This document shows positions 23,741 to 35,300 of a DNA stretch of 64,000 bases, in pieces. The notes beneath the pieces were generated by a model. The model worked only from the letters and a program-made list of their open reading frames with translations, was not told the origin of the DNA and did not search any database. The translations under genes and the position numbers were made by a program. Position 1 is the first letter of the stretch. Each line of letters begins with the position of its first letter. Source of the stretch: Hirundichthys speculiger. Lineage: Eukaryota; Chordata; Actinopteri; Beloniformes; Exocoetidae. The stretch lies in NCBI GenBank assembly GCA_018398805.1, contig JAGFBZ010002865.1, forward strand, positions 143,496 to 207,495, written 5' to 3'.

Positions 23741-23977
23741 TATGTGGCTTTTCTGTTGGGAACAACTGTCATCGACGAGCGTCTCAGCAGGTGTTTGTGG
23801 CTCTTCTGTGTCCAGGGAAAATCAGATGTGAGACTTCAGGGACATTTTGTCCATTATTTGTCTACTATCGTCCAACTAGCAGCTAAAGCTCCTCCCCCTG
23901 CAGAACGACCACCGCTGCTCCTCCATCAAACGCAGCAGCGTCGTCGTTTTAGCACAAAAAAAAACTCCAACTCTGAC
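23741..23977. other. GC-moderate head next to AT-rich block 7
   Basis: Contains 'gctcctccccctgcagaacg', which resembles the heads of the AT-rich blocks at 48.8 and 57.6 kb. Confidence 0.4.
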
Positions 23978-25095
23978 TAAGTCACAACTTGACGACAAAA
24001 AGTTGTGATTTATGAAATCTGTAATTTAATGGCAGAAATGTACTTTTTATGACAAAATTAAAGTTGATAATTTATGCCAAAAGTTGCGCTATTTAGTTAA
24101 AAATTTGAGATTTTGTAAAAATGAAGATTTTATAAAGAATGTTGTGATTTTAAGACACAAAGTTGCACTAAATTCACAATTTTGTGACATAAAGTCATAA
24201 ATCTACTTCAAAGACTTTTGCTTCCTCCAACAGAAAGTTGTGAAACTGAGAAATTCGCTACTTTGTAGCAAAAATTCTTAAATTTCGTGAGAAATAAAAG
24301 TTCCAGTTTTATGTCAAAAAGTTGCAATTTTGTAAATTTTGTGATCTACGACAAAAAGTTGTGATTAATGAAAACTGTAATTTAATGGCAAAAATGTACT
24401 TTTTATGATACAGTTGCAAACTTGCAAAATTAAAGTTGATATTTTACGACAAAAGTTGCACTATTTAGATAAAAATTTGAGATTTTGTGAAAATGCAGAA
24501 TTTCTGAAGCAATGTTGTGATTTTAAGACACAAAGTTGCACTAAATTCACAATTTTGTGACATAAAGTCGTAAATCTACTTCAAAGACTTTTGCTTCCGC
24601 CAACAGAAAGTTGTGAAACTGAGAAATTCGCTACTTTGTTGCAAAAATTCTTAAATTTTGTGAGAAATAAAAGTTCCAGTTTTATGTCAAAAAGTTGCAA
24701 TTTTGTAAATTTTGTGTTTTTGGACAAAAAGTTGTGATTCATGAAAACTGTAATTTAATGTCAAAAATTTACTTTTTATGATACAGTTGCAAACTGTATC
24801 ATAAAAAGTAAATTAAACAAAATTAAAGTTGACATTTTACAAAAAAAGTTGCACTATTTAGATAAAAATTTGAGATTTTGTGAAAATGAAGAATTTTGCT
24901 TCGTCCAACAGAAAGTTGTGAAACTGAGAAATTCGCTACTTGGTAGCAAAATTCTTAATTTTGTGACAAATAAAAGTCTCAGTTTTACGTCAAAAAGTCG
25001 TGATTTTGCAAAAGTTTATAATTTACAGCAAAATGTTGCAAAAACCTTAGAAGCTGTGATTTTGCAAAAGTCATAAGTTTATGGAAAAATGTCAA
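23978..25095. repeat. AT-rich block 7: three tandem ~360-370-bp units
   Basis: The stretch starting 'agttgtgatt' and continuing 'ctgtaatttaatg' recurs at about 24001, 24358 and 24730. Units share 'gcaaaaattcttaaatttt'-like phrases. The third unit carries a palindrome at 24766-24814 that is absent from the second. Confidence 0.85.
24766..24814. repeat. Perfect 23-bp inverted repeat with 3-base loop
   Basis: Arms at 24766-24788 and 24792-24814 pair without mismatch around 'gca'. The sibling unit near 24396-24435 reads through the same left arm but continues 'cttgcaaaattaaag' instead of the right arm. Confidence 0.95.
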
Positions 25096-26333
25096 ACATG
25101 ATCTTTCTCTCCACTCGACATCATTTCATCTGCCTCGATCAATAGAATCTACTGGACAGGTTAAATATTTGTTTCTTAGAAACTGATTGTCGCTTTGTCA
25201 AACACTCCAGACTCCTCCGAAGAATCTCCAGGTTCTAGAAGTTTCCCTGCTGAACGTTGGACATAAAACAGATAATCTTTTTAGGATGTTCAGGGGGCGG
25301 AGCACTGATCCTGACGCAGCTGCGTGGGCGGGGCTTAGCTGTCCATACACTGTCTTCAGTCTTCAGGCTCATTCTGAATCATCCTAAACTGTCCCTGAAT
25401 AAACGTTCATATCCTGCAGATACACTTGAACACATGTTTAACATCTAAAGCTGACAGGAGGCTTCTTTCTGCTGACTTTCACAATAAAAGCGTATAAAAG
25501 TAAAAGTTTGTGTCTGCAGTTTTTCTGTCAGTCCTGCAGGAATGAACACAGATGAGTAACACCCTGCATTGTTTTCTATCCCACAACCAGCTAACGGTGA
25601 CATCATGTGACCCCCCCCCCCACCCCACCTCTCTCTCTCTCTCTCCCTGCTCCACTCGCCCGCCCTGTCACTCCATCTTCTCCTCCCTCCTCCCATTGGT
25701 CAGCTGGGCCCGGCTCAGTTTGACTCGTCCAATCCCGCGCTGCTGTTCAGAGGGGGAGGTGATGTCACCGGCAGCTGCTGACTCACGGATCACATGAGCT
25801 CACCCCCCCCCCCCCCCCCCAGCCCCATGTATCTCTGCAGACACCGTTCGGTTCCCGTAAAACATCCCGGTGGACCGAGGCTGATTACATGCGCGTGCTG
25901 CGCGTGCACGAGTGGGTGATGTCACGGCGTTGTTGTCAGGCTGCATTTCTGAGCGGTGACATCATCCTGCAGAAACGGGAACAATAGTTCACATTCCTGC
26001 ATGTTTCTGAGGAACTCTGACGGCTGGGACCATGTGGGGGTCACATGACCGCTGGTGACCAATAATAACCTCTGAGCTTCAGACGCTGGGAGGAATGAGA
26101 CCAGAACCAGAGAAAAGCAGAGCAGTTGAGATCATTTTACATTAAAATGCTGCAAAGACGACATATTAAACAATTAAACAAGTATAAAAAAAAGTTTAAA
26201 AAAAACTTGGTCCTGGTCCAGCAGGGACAGGTCACAGCGGGGACCTGGTCCCCTGGAGACCCGGTACAGCAGGTTCCCACTGCACCTGGTCCCTGCTGGA
26301 CCAGGTCCCTCCTGCAACAGGGACCCGCGGGTC
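25096..26333. other. Unassigned sequence up to the giant satellite
   Basis: Contains C-rich and CT tracts at about 25609-25650, an 18-base C run at 25803-25820, and 16-bp inverted arms at 26212-26227 and 26290-26305 (cctggtccagcaggga). No gene recognised. Confidence 0.4.
25690..25800. promoter_or_regulatory. Paired CCAAT boxes and AP-1-like site
   Basis: 'cccattggtca' at 25692-25702 (inverted CCAAT) and 'gtccaatccc' at 25727-25736 lie about 30 bp apart. 'tgactcac' follows near 25780. The spacing resembles NF-Y-driven promoters, but nothing downstream supports a gene before the satellite begins. Confidence 0.22.
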
Positions 26334-29300
26334 GTGAGCTCATCTCTACTCTCAGTTCTGGTCTCAGCTCTGGTCTCAGTTCTGGTCTCAGCTCTGGTCT
26401 CAGTTCTGGTCTCAGTTCTGGTCTCAGTTCTGGTCTCAGTTCTGGTCTCAGCTCTGGTCTCAGTTCTGGTCTCAGTTCTGGTCTCAGTTCTGGTCTCAGC
26501 TCTGGTCTCAGTTCTGGTCTCATTCTGGTCTCAGTCTCTGGTCTCTCAGTTTCTGGTCTCAGTTCTGGTCTCAGTCTCTGGTCTCAGTCTGGTCTCAGTT
26601 CTGGTCTCAGTTCTGGTCTCAGTTCTGGTCTCAGTTCTGGTCTCAGTTCTGGTCTCAGCTCTGGTCTCAGTTCTGGTCTCAGTTCTGGTCTCAGTTCTGG
26701 TCCTCGGTCTCAGTGGTCTCAGGTCTCTGGTCTCAGCTCTGTTCTGGTCTCAGTCTCAGTTCTGGTCTCAGTTCTGGTCTCAGTCTCTGGTCTCAGTTCT
26801 GGTCTCAGTTCTGGTCTCAGGTCTCTCAGTTCTGGTCTCAGTTCTGGTCTCAGGTCTCAGTTCTGGTCTCAGTTCTGGTCTCAGTCTCTCAGTTCTGGTC
26901 TGGTCTCAGCTCTGGTCTCAGTTCTGGTCTCAGTTCTGGTCTCAGTTCTGGTCTGGTCTCAGTTCTGGTCTCAGTTCTGGTCTCAGTTCTGGTCTCAGTC
27001 TCTGGTCTCAGGGTCTCAGTGGTCTCAGTCTGGTCTCAGTTCTGGTCTCAGTTCTGGTCTCTCAGTCTCTGGTCTCAGTTCTGGTCTCAGTTCTGGTCTC
27101 AGCTCTGGTCTCAGTTCTGGTCTGGTCTCTGGTCTGGTCTCAGCTCTCTGGTCTCTCAGTTTCTGGTCTCAGGTCTCTCTGGTCTCAGGTCTCTGGTCTC
27201 AGTCTGGTCTCAGTTCTGGTCTCAGCTCTCTCGTTCTGGTCTGGTCCTCAGTTCTGGTCTGGTCTGGTCTCAGTTCTCAGTTCTGGTCTCAGTTCTGGTC
27301 TCAGTTCTGGTCTCTGGTCTCAGCTCTGGTCTCAGTTCTGGTCTCAGCTCTGGTCTCAGTTCTGGTCTCAGTTCTGGTCTCAGCTCGGGTCTCAGTTCTG
27401 GTCTGGTCTCAGTTCTGGTCTCGGCTCTGGTCTCAGTTCTGGTCTCAGTTCTGGTCTCAGTTCTGGTCTCTGTTCTGGTCTCAGTTCTGGTCTCATCTCT
27501 AGTCTCAGTTCTGGTCCCAGTTCTGGTCTCAGTTCTGGTCTCAGTTCTGGTCTCTGTTCTGGTCTCAGTTCTGGTCTCTGTTCTGGTCTCAGTTCATGGT
27601 CTCAGTTCTGGTCTCGGCTCTGGTCTCAGCTCTGGTCTCAGTTCTGGTCTCAGTTCTGGTCTCAGTTCTGGTCTCTGGTCTGGTCTCAGTTCTGGTCTCA
27701 GTTCTGGTCTCATTCTGGTCTCAGTTCTGGTCTCAGTTCTGGTCTCATCTCTAGTCTCAGTTCTGGTCTCAGTTCTGGTCTCAGTTCTGGTCTCAGTTCT
27801 GGTCTCTGTTCTGGTCTCAGTTCTGGTCTCTGTTCTGGTCTCAGTTCTGGTCTCAGTTCTGGTCTCGGCTCTGGTCTCAGCTCTGGTCTCAGTTCTGGTC
27901 TCAGTTCTGGTCTCAGTTCTGGTCTCAGTTCTGGTCTCAGCTCTGGTCTCAGTTTCTGGTCTGGTCTCAGTTCTGGTCTCAGGTCTCTGGTCTCAGTTCT
28001 GGTCTCAGTTCTGGTCTCAGTTCTGGTCTCAGTTCTGGTCTGGTCTCAGTTCTGGTCTCATCTCTAGTCTCAGTTCTGGTCTCAGTTCTGGTCTCAGTTC
28101 TGGTCTTAGCTCGGGTCTCAGTTCTGGTCTGGTCTCAGTTCTGGTCTCGGCTCTGGTCTCGTCTCTGGTCTCAGTTCTGGTCTCAGCTCTGGTCTCAGTT
28201 CTGGTCTCTGTTCTGGTCTCAGTTCTGGTCTCATCTCTGGTCTCAGTTCTGGTCTCAGTTCTGGTCTCAGTTCTGGTCTCAGCTCTGGTCTCAGTTCTGG
28301 TCTCATCTCTGGTCTCAGTTCTGGTCTCAGTTCTGGTCTGGTCTCATTCTCTGGTCTCAGTTCTGGTCTCAGTTCTGGTCTCAGTTCTGGTCTCAGTTCT
28401 GGTCTCAGTTCTGGTCTCGGTCTGGTCTCAGTTCTGGTCTCAGTTCTGGTCTCAGTTCTGGTCTGGTCTCAGCTCTGGTCTCAGTTCTGGTCTCAGTTCT
28501 GGTCTCAGTTCTGGTCTCAGTTCTGGTCTCAGCTCTGGTCTCAGTTCTGGTCTCAGCTCTGGTCTCAGGTCTCAGTTCTGGTCTCAGTTCTGGTCTCAGT
28601 TCTGGTCTCAGCTCTGGTCTCAGTTCTGGTCTCAGCTCTGGTCTCAGTTCTGGTCTCTCAGGTCTCAGGTCTCAGTCTGGTCTCAGCTGGTCTCAGTTCT
28701 GGTCTCAGTTCTGGTCTCTCAGTTCTGGTCTCATTTCTGGTCTCAGTTTCTGGTCTCAGTTCTGGTCTCTTCTGGTCTCAGTTCTGGTCTCAGTTCTGGT
28801 CTCATTCTCTGGTCTCAGTTCTCTGTCTGTCTCAGTTCTGGTCTCAGTTCTGGTCTCAGGTCTCTGGTCTCAGTTCTGGTCTCATCTCTGGTCTCAGCTC
28901 GGTCTCAGTTCTCTGGTCTCTGTCTCAGTTCTGGTCTCAGTTTCTGGTCTCAGTTCTGGTCTCAGTCTGGTCTCAGTGGTCTCAGTCTCAGTCTCTGGTC
29001 TCAGTTCTGGTCTCAGTTCTCTGGTCTCAGTTCTGGTCTGGTCTCAGTTTCTGGTCTCTGTCTGGTCTCAGGTCTCAGTTCTGGTCTCAGTTCTGGTCTC
29101 AGTTCTGGTCTCAGTTCTGGTCTGGTCTCGGTTCTGGTCTCAGTTCTGGTCTCAGTTCTGGTCTCAGCTCTGGTCTCAGTTCTGGTCTCAGTTCTGGTCT
29201 CAGCTCGGGTCTCAGTTCTGGTCTGGTCTCAGGTCTCTCTGGTCTCGCTCTGGTCTCAGTCTCAGTTCTGGTCTCAGTTCTGGTCTCAGTTTCTGGGTCT

Positions 29301-32300
29301 CTGTTCTGGTCTCAGTTCTGGTCTCATCTCTCAGTCTCAGTTCTGGTCTCAGTTCTGGTCTCAGTCTGGTCTCAGTTCTGGTCTCTGGTTCTCAGTCTGG
29401 TCTCTCAGGTCTCTCTGGTCTCAGTTCTGGTCTCAGTTCTGGTCTCAGTTCTCTGGTCTCAGGTCTCATTCTGGTCTCAGTTCTCTCAGGTCTCAGTTCT
29501 GGTCTCAGTCTGGTCTGGTCTCAGTTCTGGTCTCAGTTCTGGTCTCTGGTCTCAGTTCTGGTCTCAGTTCTGGTCTCAGTTCTGGTCTCAGTTCTCTGGT
29601 CTCATGTTCTGGTCTCTCAGTCTCAGGTCTCTGGTCTCAGTTCTGGTCCAGTTCTGGTCTCATTCTGGTCTGGTCTCAGTGGTCTCTCTGTCTCAGTTCT
29701 GGTCTCAGTTCTGGTCTCTGGTCTCTGGTCTCAGTCTGGTCTCAGTTCTGTCTCTGGTCTCAGTTCTGGTCTCAGTTCTGGTCTCAGTTCTGGTCTCAGT
29801 TCTGGTCTCAGTTCTGGTCTCAGCTCTGGTCTCAGTTCTGGTCTCAGTCTCTGGTCTCAGTTCTGGTCTCTGGTCTTGTCTGGTCTCAGTTTCTGGTCTC
29901 AGGTCTGGTCTCAGTCTCTGGTCTCAGTTCTGGTCTCGGCTTCTGGTCCAGTTCTGGGTCTCAGTTCTGGTCTCAGTTCTGGTCTCAGTTCTGGTCTCAG
30001 TCTCAGTCTGGTCTCAGTTCTGGTCTCAGTTCTGGTCTCAGCTCTGGTCTCAGTTCTGGTCTGGTCTCATTTCTGGTCTCGGCTCTGGTCTCAGTTCTGT
30101 CTCAGTTCTGGTCTCAGCTCTGGTCTGGTCTCATCTGGTCTCAGTTCTGGTCTCAGTTGGTCTCTGGTCTCAGTTCTCAGTTCTGGTCTCATCTGGTCTG
30201 GTCTCAGTTCTGGTCTCAGCTCTGGTCTCAGTTCTGGTCTCAGTCTCTGGTCTCAGTTCTGGTCTCAGTTCTCTCCTCAGGTCTCAGTTCTGGTCTCAGT
30301 TCTGGTCTCAGTTCTGGTCTCAGTTCTGGTCTCAGTTCTGGTCTCAGTTCTGTCTCTTCTGGTCTCAGTTCTGGTCTCATCTCAGGTCTCTGGTCTCAGT
30401 TCTGGTCTCAGTTCTGGTCTCAGTTCTGGTCTCAGTCTCAGCTCTGGTCTCAGTTCTCTGGGTCTCAGTTCTGGTCTCAGTTTCTGGTCTCAGTTCTGGT
30501 CTGGTCTCTGGTCAGTTCTGGTCTCAGTTCGGTCTCAGTTCTGGTCTCAGTTCTCTGGTCTCAGTTCTTGTCTCGGTCTGGTCTCATTTCTGTTCTCAGT
30601 TCTGGTCTGCTCTGGTCTCAGTTCTGGTCTCAGTTCTGGTCTCAGTTCTGGTCTCTCAGGGTCTCAGTTCTGGTCTCGAGGTCTCTCAGGGTCTCAGTTC
30701 TCGGTCTCAGTTCTGGTCTCTCTGTTCTCTGGTCTCAGTTCTGGTCTCAGTTCTGGTCTCGGTCTCAGGGTCTCAGCTCTGTCTCAGTTCTGGTCTCAGT
30801 TCTGTTCTGTCTCAGTTCTGGTCTCAGTTCTCTGGTCTCAGTTCTGGTCTCAGTTCTGGTCTCAGTTCTCAGGTCTCTCTGGTCTCAGTTCTGGTCTCAG
30901 TCTGGTCTCAGTTCTGTCTCAGTCTCTGGTCTCAGTCTGTCTCTGGTCTCAGTTCTGGTCTCATTTCTGTCTCAGTTCTGGTCTCAGTCTGGTCTCATTT
31001 CTGGTCTCAGTTCTGGTCTCAGTTTCTTCTGGTCTCAGTTCTGGTCTCAGTTCTGGTCTCTCTGGTCTCGGCTCTGGTCTCAGTTCTGGTCTGGGTCTCA
31101 GTTCTGGTCTCAGTTCTGGTCTCAGCTCTGGTCTCAGTCTGGTCTCAGTTCTGGTCTCAGGTCTCTGGTCTCAGTCTCGTTCTGGTCTCAGTTCTGGTCT
31201 CAGTTTCTGGTCTCAGCTCTGGTCTCAGCTCTGGTCTCAGCGGTCTCTCTCATTCTGGTCTCAGTTCTGGTCTCAGTTCTGGTCTCAGCTCTGGTCTCAG
31301 TTCTGGTCTCAGTTCTGGTCTCAGTTCTGGTCTCAGTCTCTGGTCTCAGTCTCGGTCTCAGTCTCTGTCTCTCAGTTCTGGTCTCAGTTCTGGTCTCAGC
31401 TCTGGTCTCATTTCTGTTCTCAGTTCTGGTCTCAGCTCTGGTCTCAGCTCGGTCTCAGTCTGTCTCAGTTCTGTCTCAGTCTGTCTCAGTTCTGGTCTCA
31501 GTTCTGGTCTCAGTTCTGGTCTCAGTTCTGGGTCTCAGTCTCTGGTCTCAGTTCTGGTCTCAGTCTCAGTTTCTGGTCTCTCAGTTCTGGTCTCAGTCTT
31601 CTGGTCTCAGTTCTGTCTCTCAGCTCTGGTCTCAGTTCTGGTCTCAGTTTCTGGTCTCAGTTCTGGTCTCAGTGGTCTCAGTTCTGGTCTCAGGTCTCAG
31701 TTCTGGTCTCAGTTCTGGTCTCAGTTCTGGTCTCAGTTCTGGTCTCTCAGTCTCAGTGGTCTCAGTTCTGGTCTCAGTTCTGGTCTCAGTTTGGTCTCAG
31801 TTCTGGTCTCTCAGTCTGGTCTCAGTTCTGGTCTCAGTTCTGTCTCAGCTCTGGTCTCAGTTCTGGTCTCAGCTCTGGTCTCAGTTTCTGGTCTCAGTTC
31901 TGGTCTCAGTTCTGGTCTCAGTTCTGGTCTGGTCTCAGCTCTGGTCTCAGCTCTGGTCTCAGTTCTGGTCTCAGTTCTGGTCTCAGTTCTGGTCTCTCGG
32001 TCTCAGTTCTGGTCTGGTCTCAGTTCTGGTCTCAGTTTCTGGTCTCAGCTCTGGTCTCAGTTTCTGGTCTCTCTCAGTCTCTGGTCTCGGCTCAGGTCTC
32101 AGTTCTGGTCTCAGTTCTGGTCTCAGCTTCTGGGTCTCAGTTCTGGGTCTCAGTCTGGTCTCAGTTCTGGTCTCAGTTCTGGTCTCAGTTCTGGTCTCAG
32201 GGTCTCAGTTCTGGTCTCTCTGGTCTCAGTCTCTGGTCTCAGTTCTGGTCTCAGTTCTGGTCCAGTCTGGTCCTCAGTTCTCGACTCTGGTTCTCAGTTC

Positions 32301-35300
32301 TGGTCTGGTCTCAGTTTCTGGTCTCAGTTCTGGTCTCAGTCTGGTCTCAGCTCTGGTTCTGTCTGGTCTCTTCTCTCAGTTCTGGTCTCAGTTCTGGTCT
32401 CAGTTCAGTCTCTGGTCTCAGTTCTGGTCTCAGGGCTCTGGTCTCAGTTCTGGTCTCAGTTCTGGTCTGGTCTCAGTTCTGGTCTCAGCTCTGGTCTCAG
32501 TTCTGGTCTGGTCTCAGTTCTGGTCTCGGCTCTGGTCTCAGTTCTGGTCTCAGTTCTGGTCTCAGTTCTGGTCTCAGTTCTGGTCTCAGTTCTGGTCTCA
32601 GTTCTGGTCTCAGTTCTGGTCTCAGGTCTCAGTTCTGGTCTCAGTTCTGGTCTCAGTTCTGGTCTCAGCTTTCTGGTCTCAGTTCTGGTCTCAGTTCTGG
32701 TCTCAGCTCTGGTCTCAGTTCTGGTCTCGGTCTCTGGTCTCAGCTCTGGTCTCAGTTCTGGTCTCAGTTCTCTGGTCCTCAGTTTCTGGTCTCAGTTCTG
32801 GTCTCAGCTCGGTTCAGTTCTGGTCTCAGTTCTGGTCTCAGTTTCTGGTCTCGGGTCTCTGGTCTCAGTTCTGGTCTCAGTTCTGGTCTCAGTTCTGGTC
32901 TCTGTTCTGGTCTCAGTTCTGGTCTCATCTCTAGTTCTAGTTCTGTCTCAGTTCTGGTCTCAGTTCTCTGGGTCTCAGTTCTGGTCTCAGGGTCTCAGGT
33001 CTGGTCTCAGGGTCTCTGGTCTCGGCTCTGGTCTCAGTTCTGGTCTCAGCTCTGGTCTCATTCTGGTCTCAGTGGTCTCTGGTCTCAGTTCTGGTCTCAG
33101 TCTGGTCAGTCTCTCTGGTCTCAGTTTCTGGTTCCTCAGTTCTGGTCAGTTCTGGTCTCAGTTCTGGTCTCTGGTTCAGGTCTCAGTTCTGGTCTCTCTC
33201 TGTTCTGTTCTGGTCTCGTTCTGTTCTGGTCTTGTCTCAGTTCTGGTCTCAGTTCTGGTCTCAGTTCTGGTCTCAGTCGGGTCTCAGTTCTGGTCTCTCA
33301 GTCTGGTCTCTGGTCTCTTCTGGGTCTCAGTTTTCTGGTCTCAGTTCTGTTCTGGTCTCAGTTGGTCTCAGTTCTGGTCTCAGTTCTGGTCTCAGTTCTG
33401 GTCTCAGTTCTGGTCTCAGTTCTGGTCTCAGTTCTGGTCTCGTTCTCTGGTCTCAGTTCTGGTCTCAGTTCTGGTTCTGTCTCATTTCTGGTCTCGTCTT
33501 GTCTCAGTCTGGTCTCAGTTCTGGTCTCAGTTCTGGGTCTCAGGTCTCTGGTCTCAGTTCTTCTCTGGTCTCAGTTCTGGTCTCAGTTCTGGTCTCAGTT
33601 CTGGTCTGGTCTCAGTTCTGGTCTCAGTTTCTGGTCTCAGTTCTGGTCTCAGTTCTGGTCTCAGGCTCAGTTCTGGTCTCATCTGGTCTCAGTTCTGGTC
33701 TCAGCTTCTGGTCTCAGTTCTGGTCTCAGTTCTGGTCTCAGGGTCTCAGTTCTCAGTTCTGGTCTCAGTTCTGGTCTCAGTTCTGGTCTCGTTCTCTGGT
33801 CTCAGTTCTGGTCTCAGCTCTGGTCTCAGTTCTGGTCTCAGTCTCAGTTCAGCTCTCAGTTCTGTCTCAGTTCTGGTCTCAGTTCTGGTCTCTGGTCTCA
33901 GCTCTGGTCTCAGTTCTGGTCTCAGTCTGGTCTCAGCTCTGGTCTCAGTTCTGGTCTTCTGGTCTGTTCTGGTCTCAGTTCTGGTCTCGCTCGGTCTCTG
34001 GTCTCAGTTCTGGTCTCAGTTCTGGTCTCTCAGTTCTCGGGTCTGGTCTCAGTTCTGGTCTCAGTTCTGGTCTCAGTTCTGGTCTCAGTTCTGGTCTCAG
34101 CTCTGGTCTCAGTTCTGGTCTCAGTTTCTGGTTCTCAGTTCTTCTGGTCTCAGTTCTGGTCTCAGTTCTGGTCTCAGTTCTCAGGTCTCTGGTCTCAGTT
34201 CTGGTCTCAGTTCTGGTCTCATTCTGGTCTCAGTCTCTGGTCTCAGTTCTGGGTCCTCTCTGGTCTCAGTTCTGGTCTCAGTTCTGGTCTCAGCTCGGGT
34301 CTCAGTTCTGGTCTGGTCTCAGTTCTGGTCTCAGGTCTCTGGTCTCAGTTCTGGTCTCAGTTCTGGTCTGGTCAGTCTCTGGTCTGGTTCTGGTCTCAGC
34401 TCTGGTCTCAGTTCTGGTCTCAGTCTGGTCTCAGTTCTGTTCTGGTCTCAGTGGTCTGGTCTCAGTTCTGGTCTCTGTTCTGGTCTCAGTCATTCTGTCT
34501 CAGTTCTGGTCTCAGTTCTCAGTTCTGGTCTCTCGTTCTGGTCTCAGTTCTGGTCTCTCTGGTCTCAGCTCTGGTCAGTCCTCAGTTCTGGTCTCAGTTC
34601 TGGTCTCAGTTTCTCTGGTCTCTTCTGGTCTCTCAGGTTCTCAGTTGGTCTCAGTTCTGGTCTCAGTTCTCTGGTCTCAGTTCTGGTCTCAGTTCTCAGT
34701 TCTGGTCTCAGTCTGGTCTCAGTTCTGGGTCTGGTCTAGTTCTGGTCTCAGTTCTGGTCTCAGTTCTGGTCTCAGTTCTCAGGTCTCAGTCTGGTCTCTG
34801 GTCTCTTCTGGTCTCAGTCTCAGTTCTGGTCTCAGTTCTGGTCTCAGTTCTGGTCTCTGTTCTGGTCCTCAGTTCTGGTCTCACTCTCTCTGGTCAAGGT
34901 CTCAGTTCTGGTCTCAGTTCTCTGGTCTCAGTTCTGGTCTCAGTTGGTCTCAGTTCTGGTCTCTCGGTCTCAGTTCTGGTCTGGTCTCAGTTCTGGTCTC
35001 TCTGGTCTCAGTTCTGGTCTCAGTTCTGGTCTCAGTTCTGGTCTCAGCTGGGTCTCAGTTCTGGTCTGGTCTCAGTTCTGGTCTCAGTCTCTGGTCTCAG
35101 TTTCTGGTCTCAGTTCTGGTCCTCAGTTCTGGTCTCAGTTCTCTCAGGTCTCCTCAGTTCTGGTCTCAGTTCTGGTCTCAGTTCTGTGGTCTCAGTCTCT
35201 CAGTGGTCTCTTCTGGTCTCAGTCTGGTCTCAGTCTGGTCTCTGGTCTGGTCTCTGGTCTCAGTTTTCTCTGGTCTCGGTCTCAGTTCTGGTCTCAGTTC

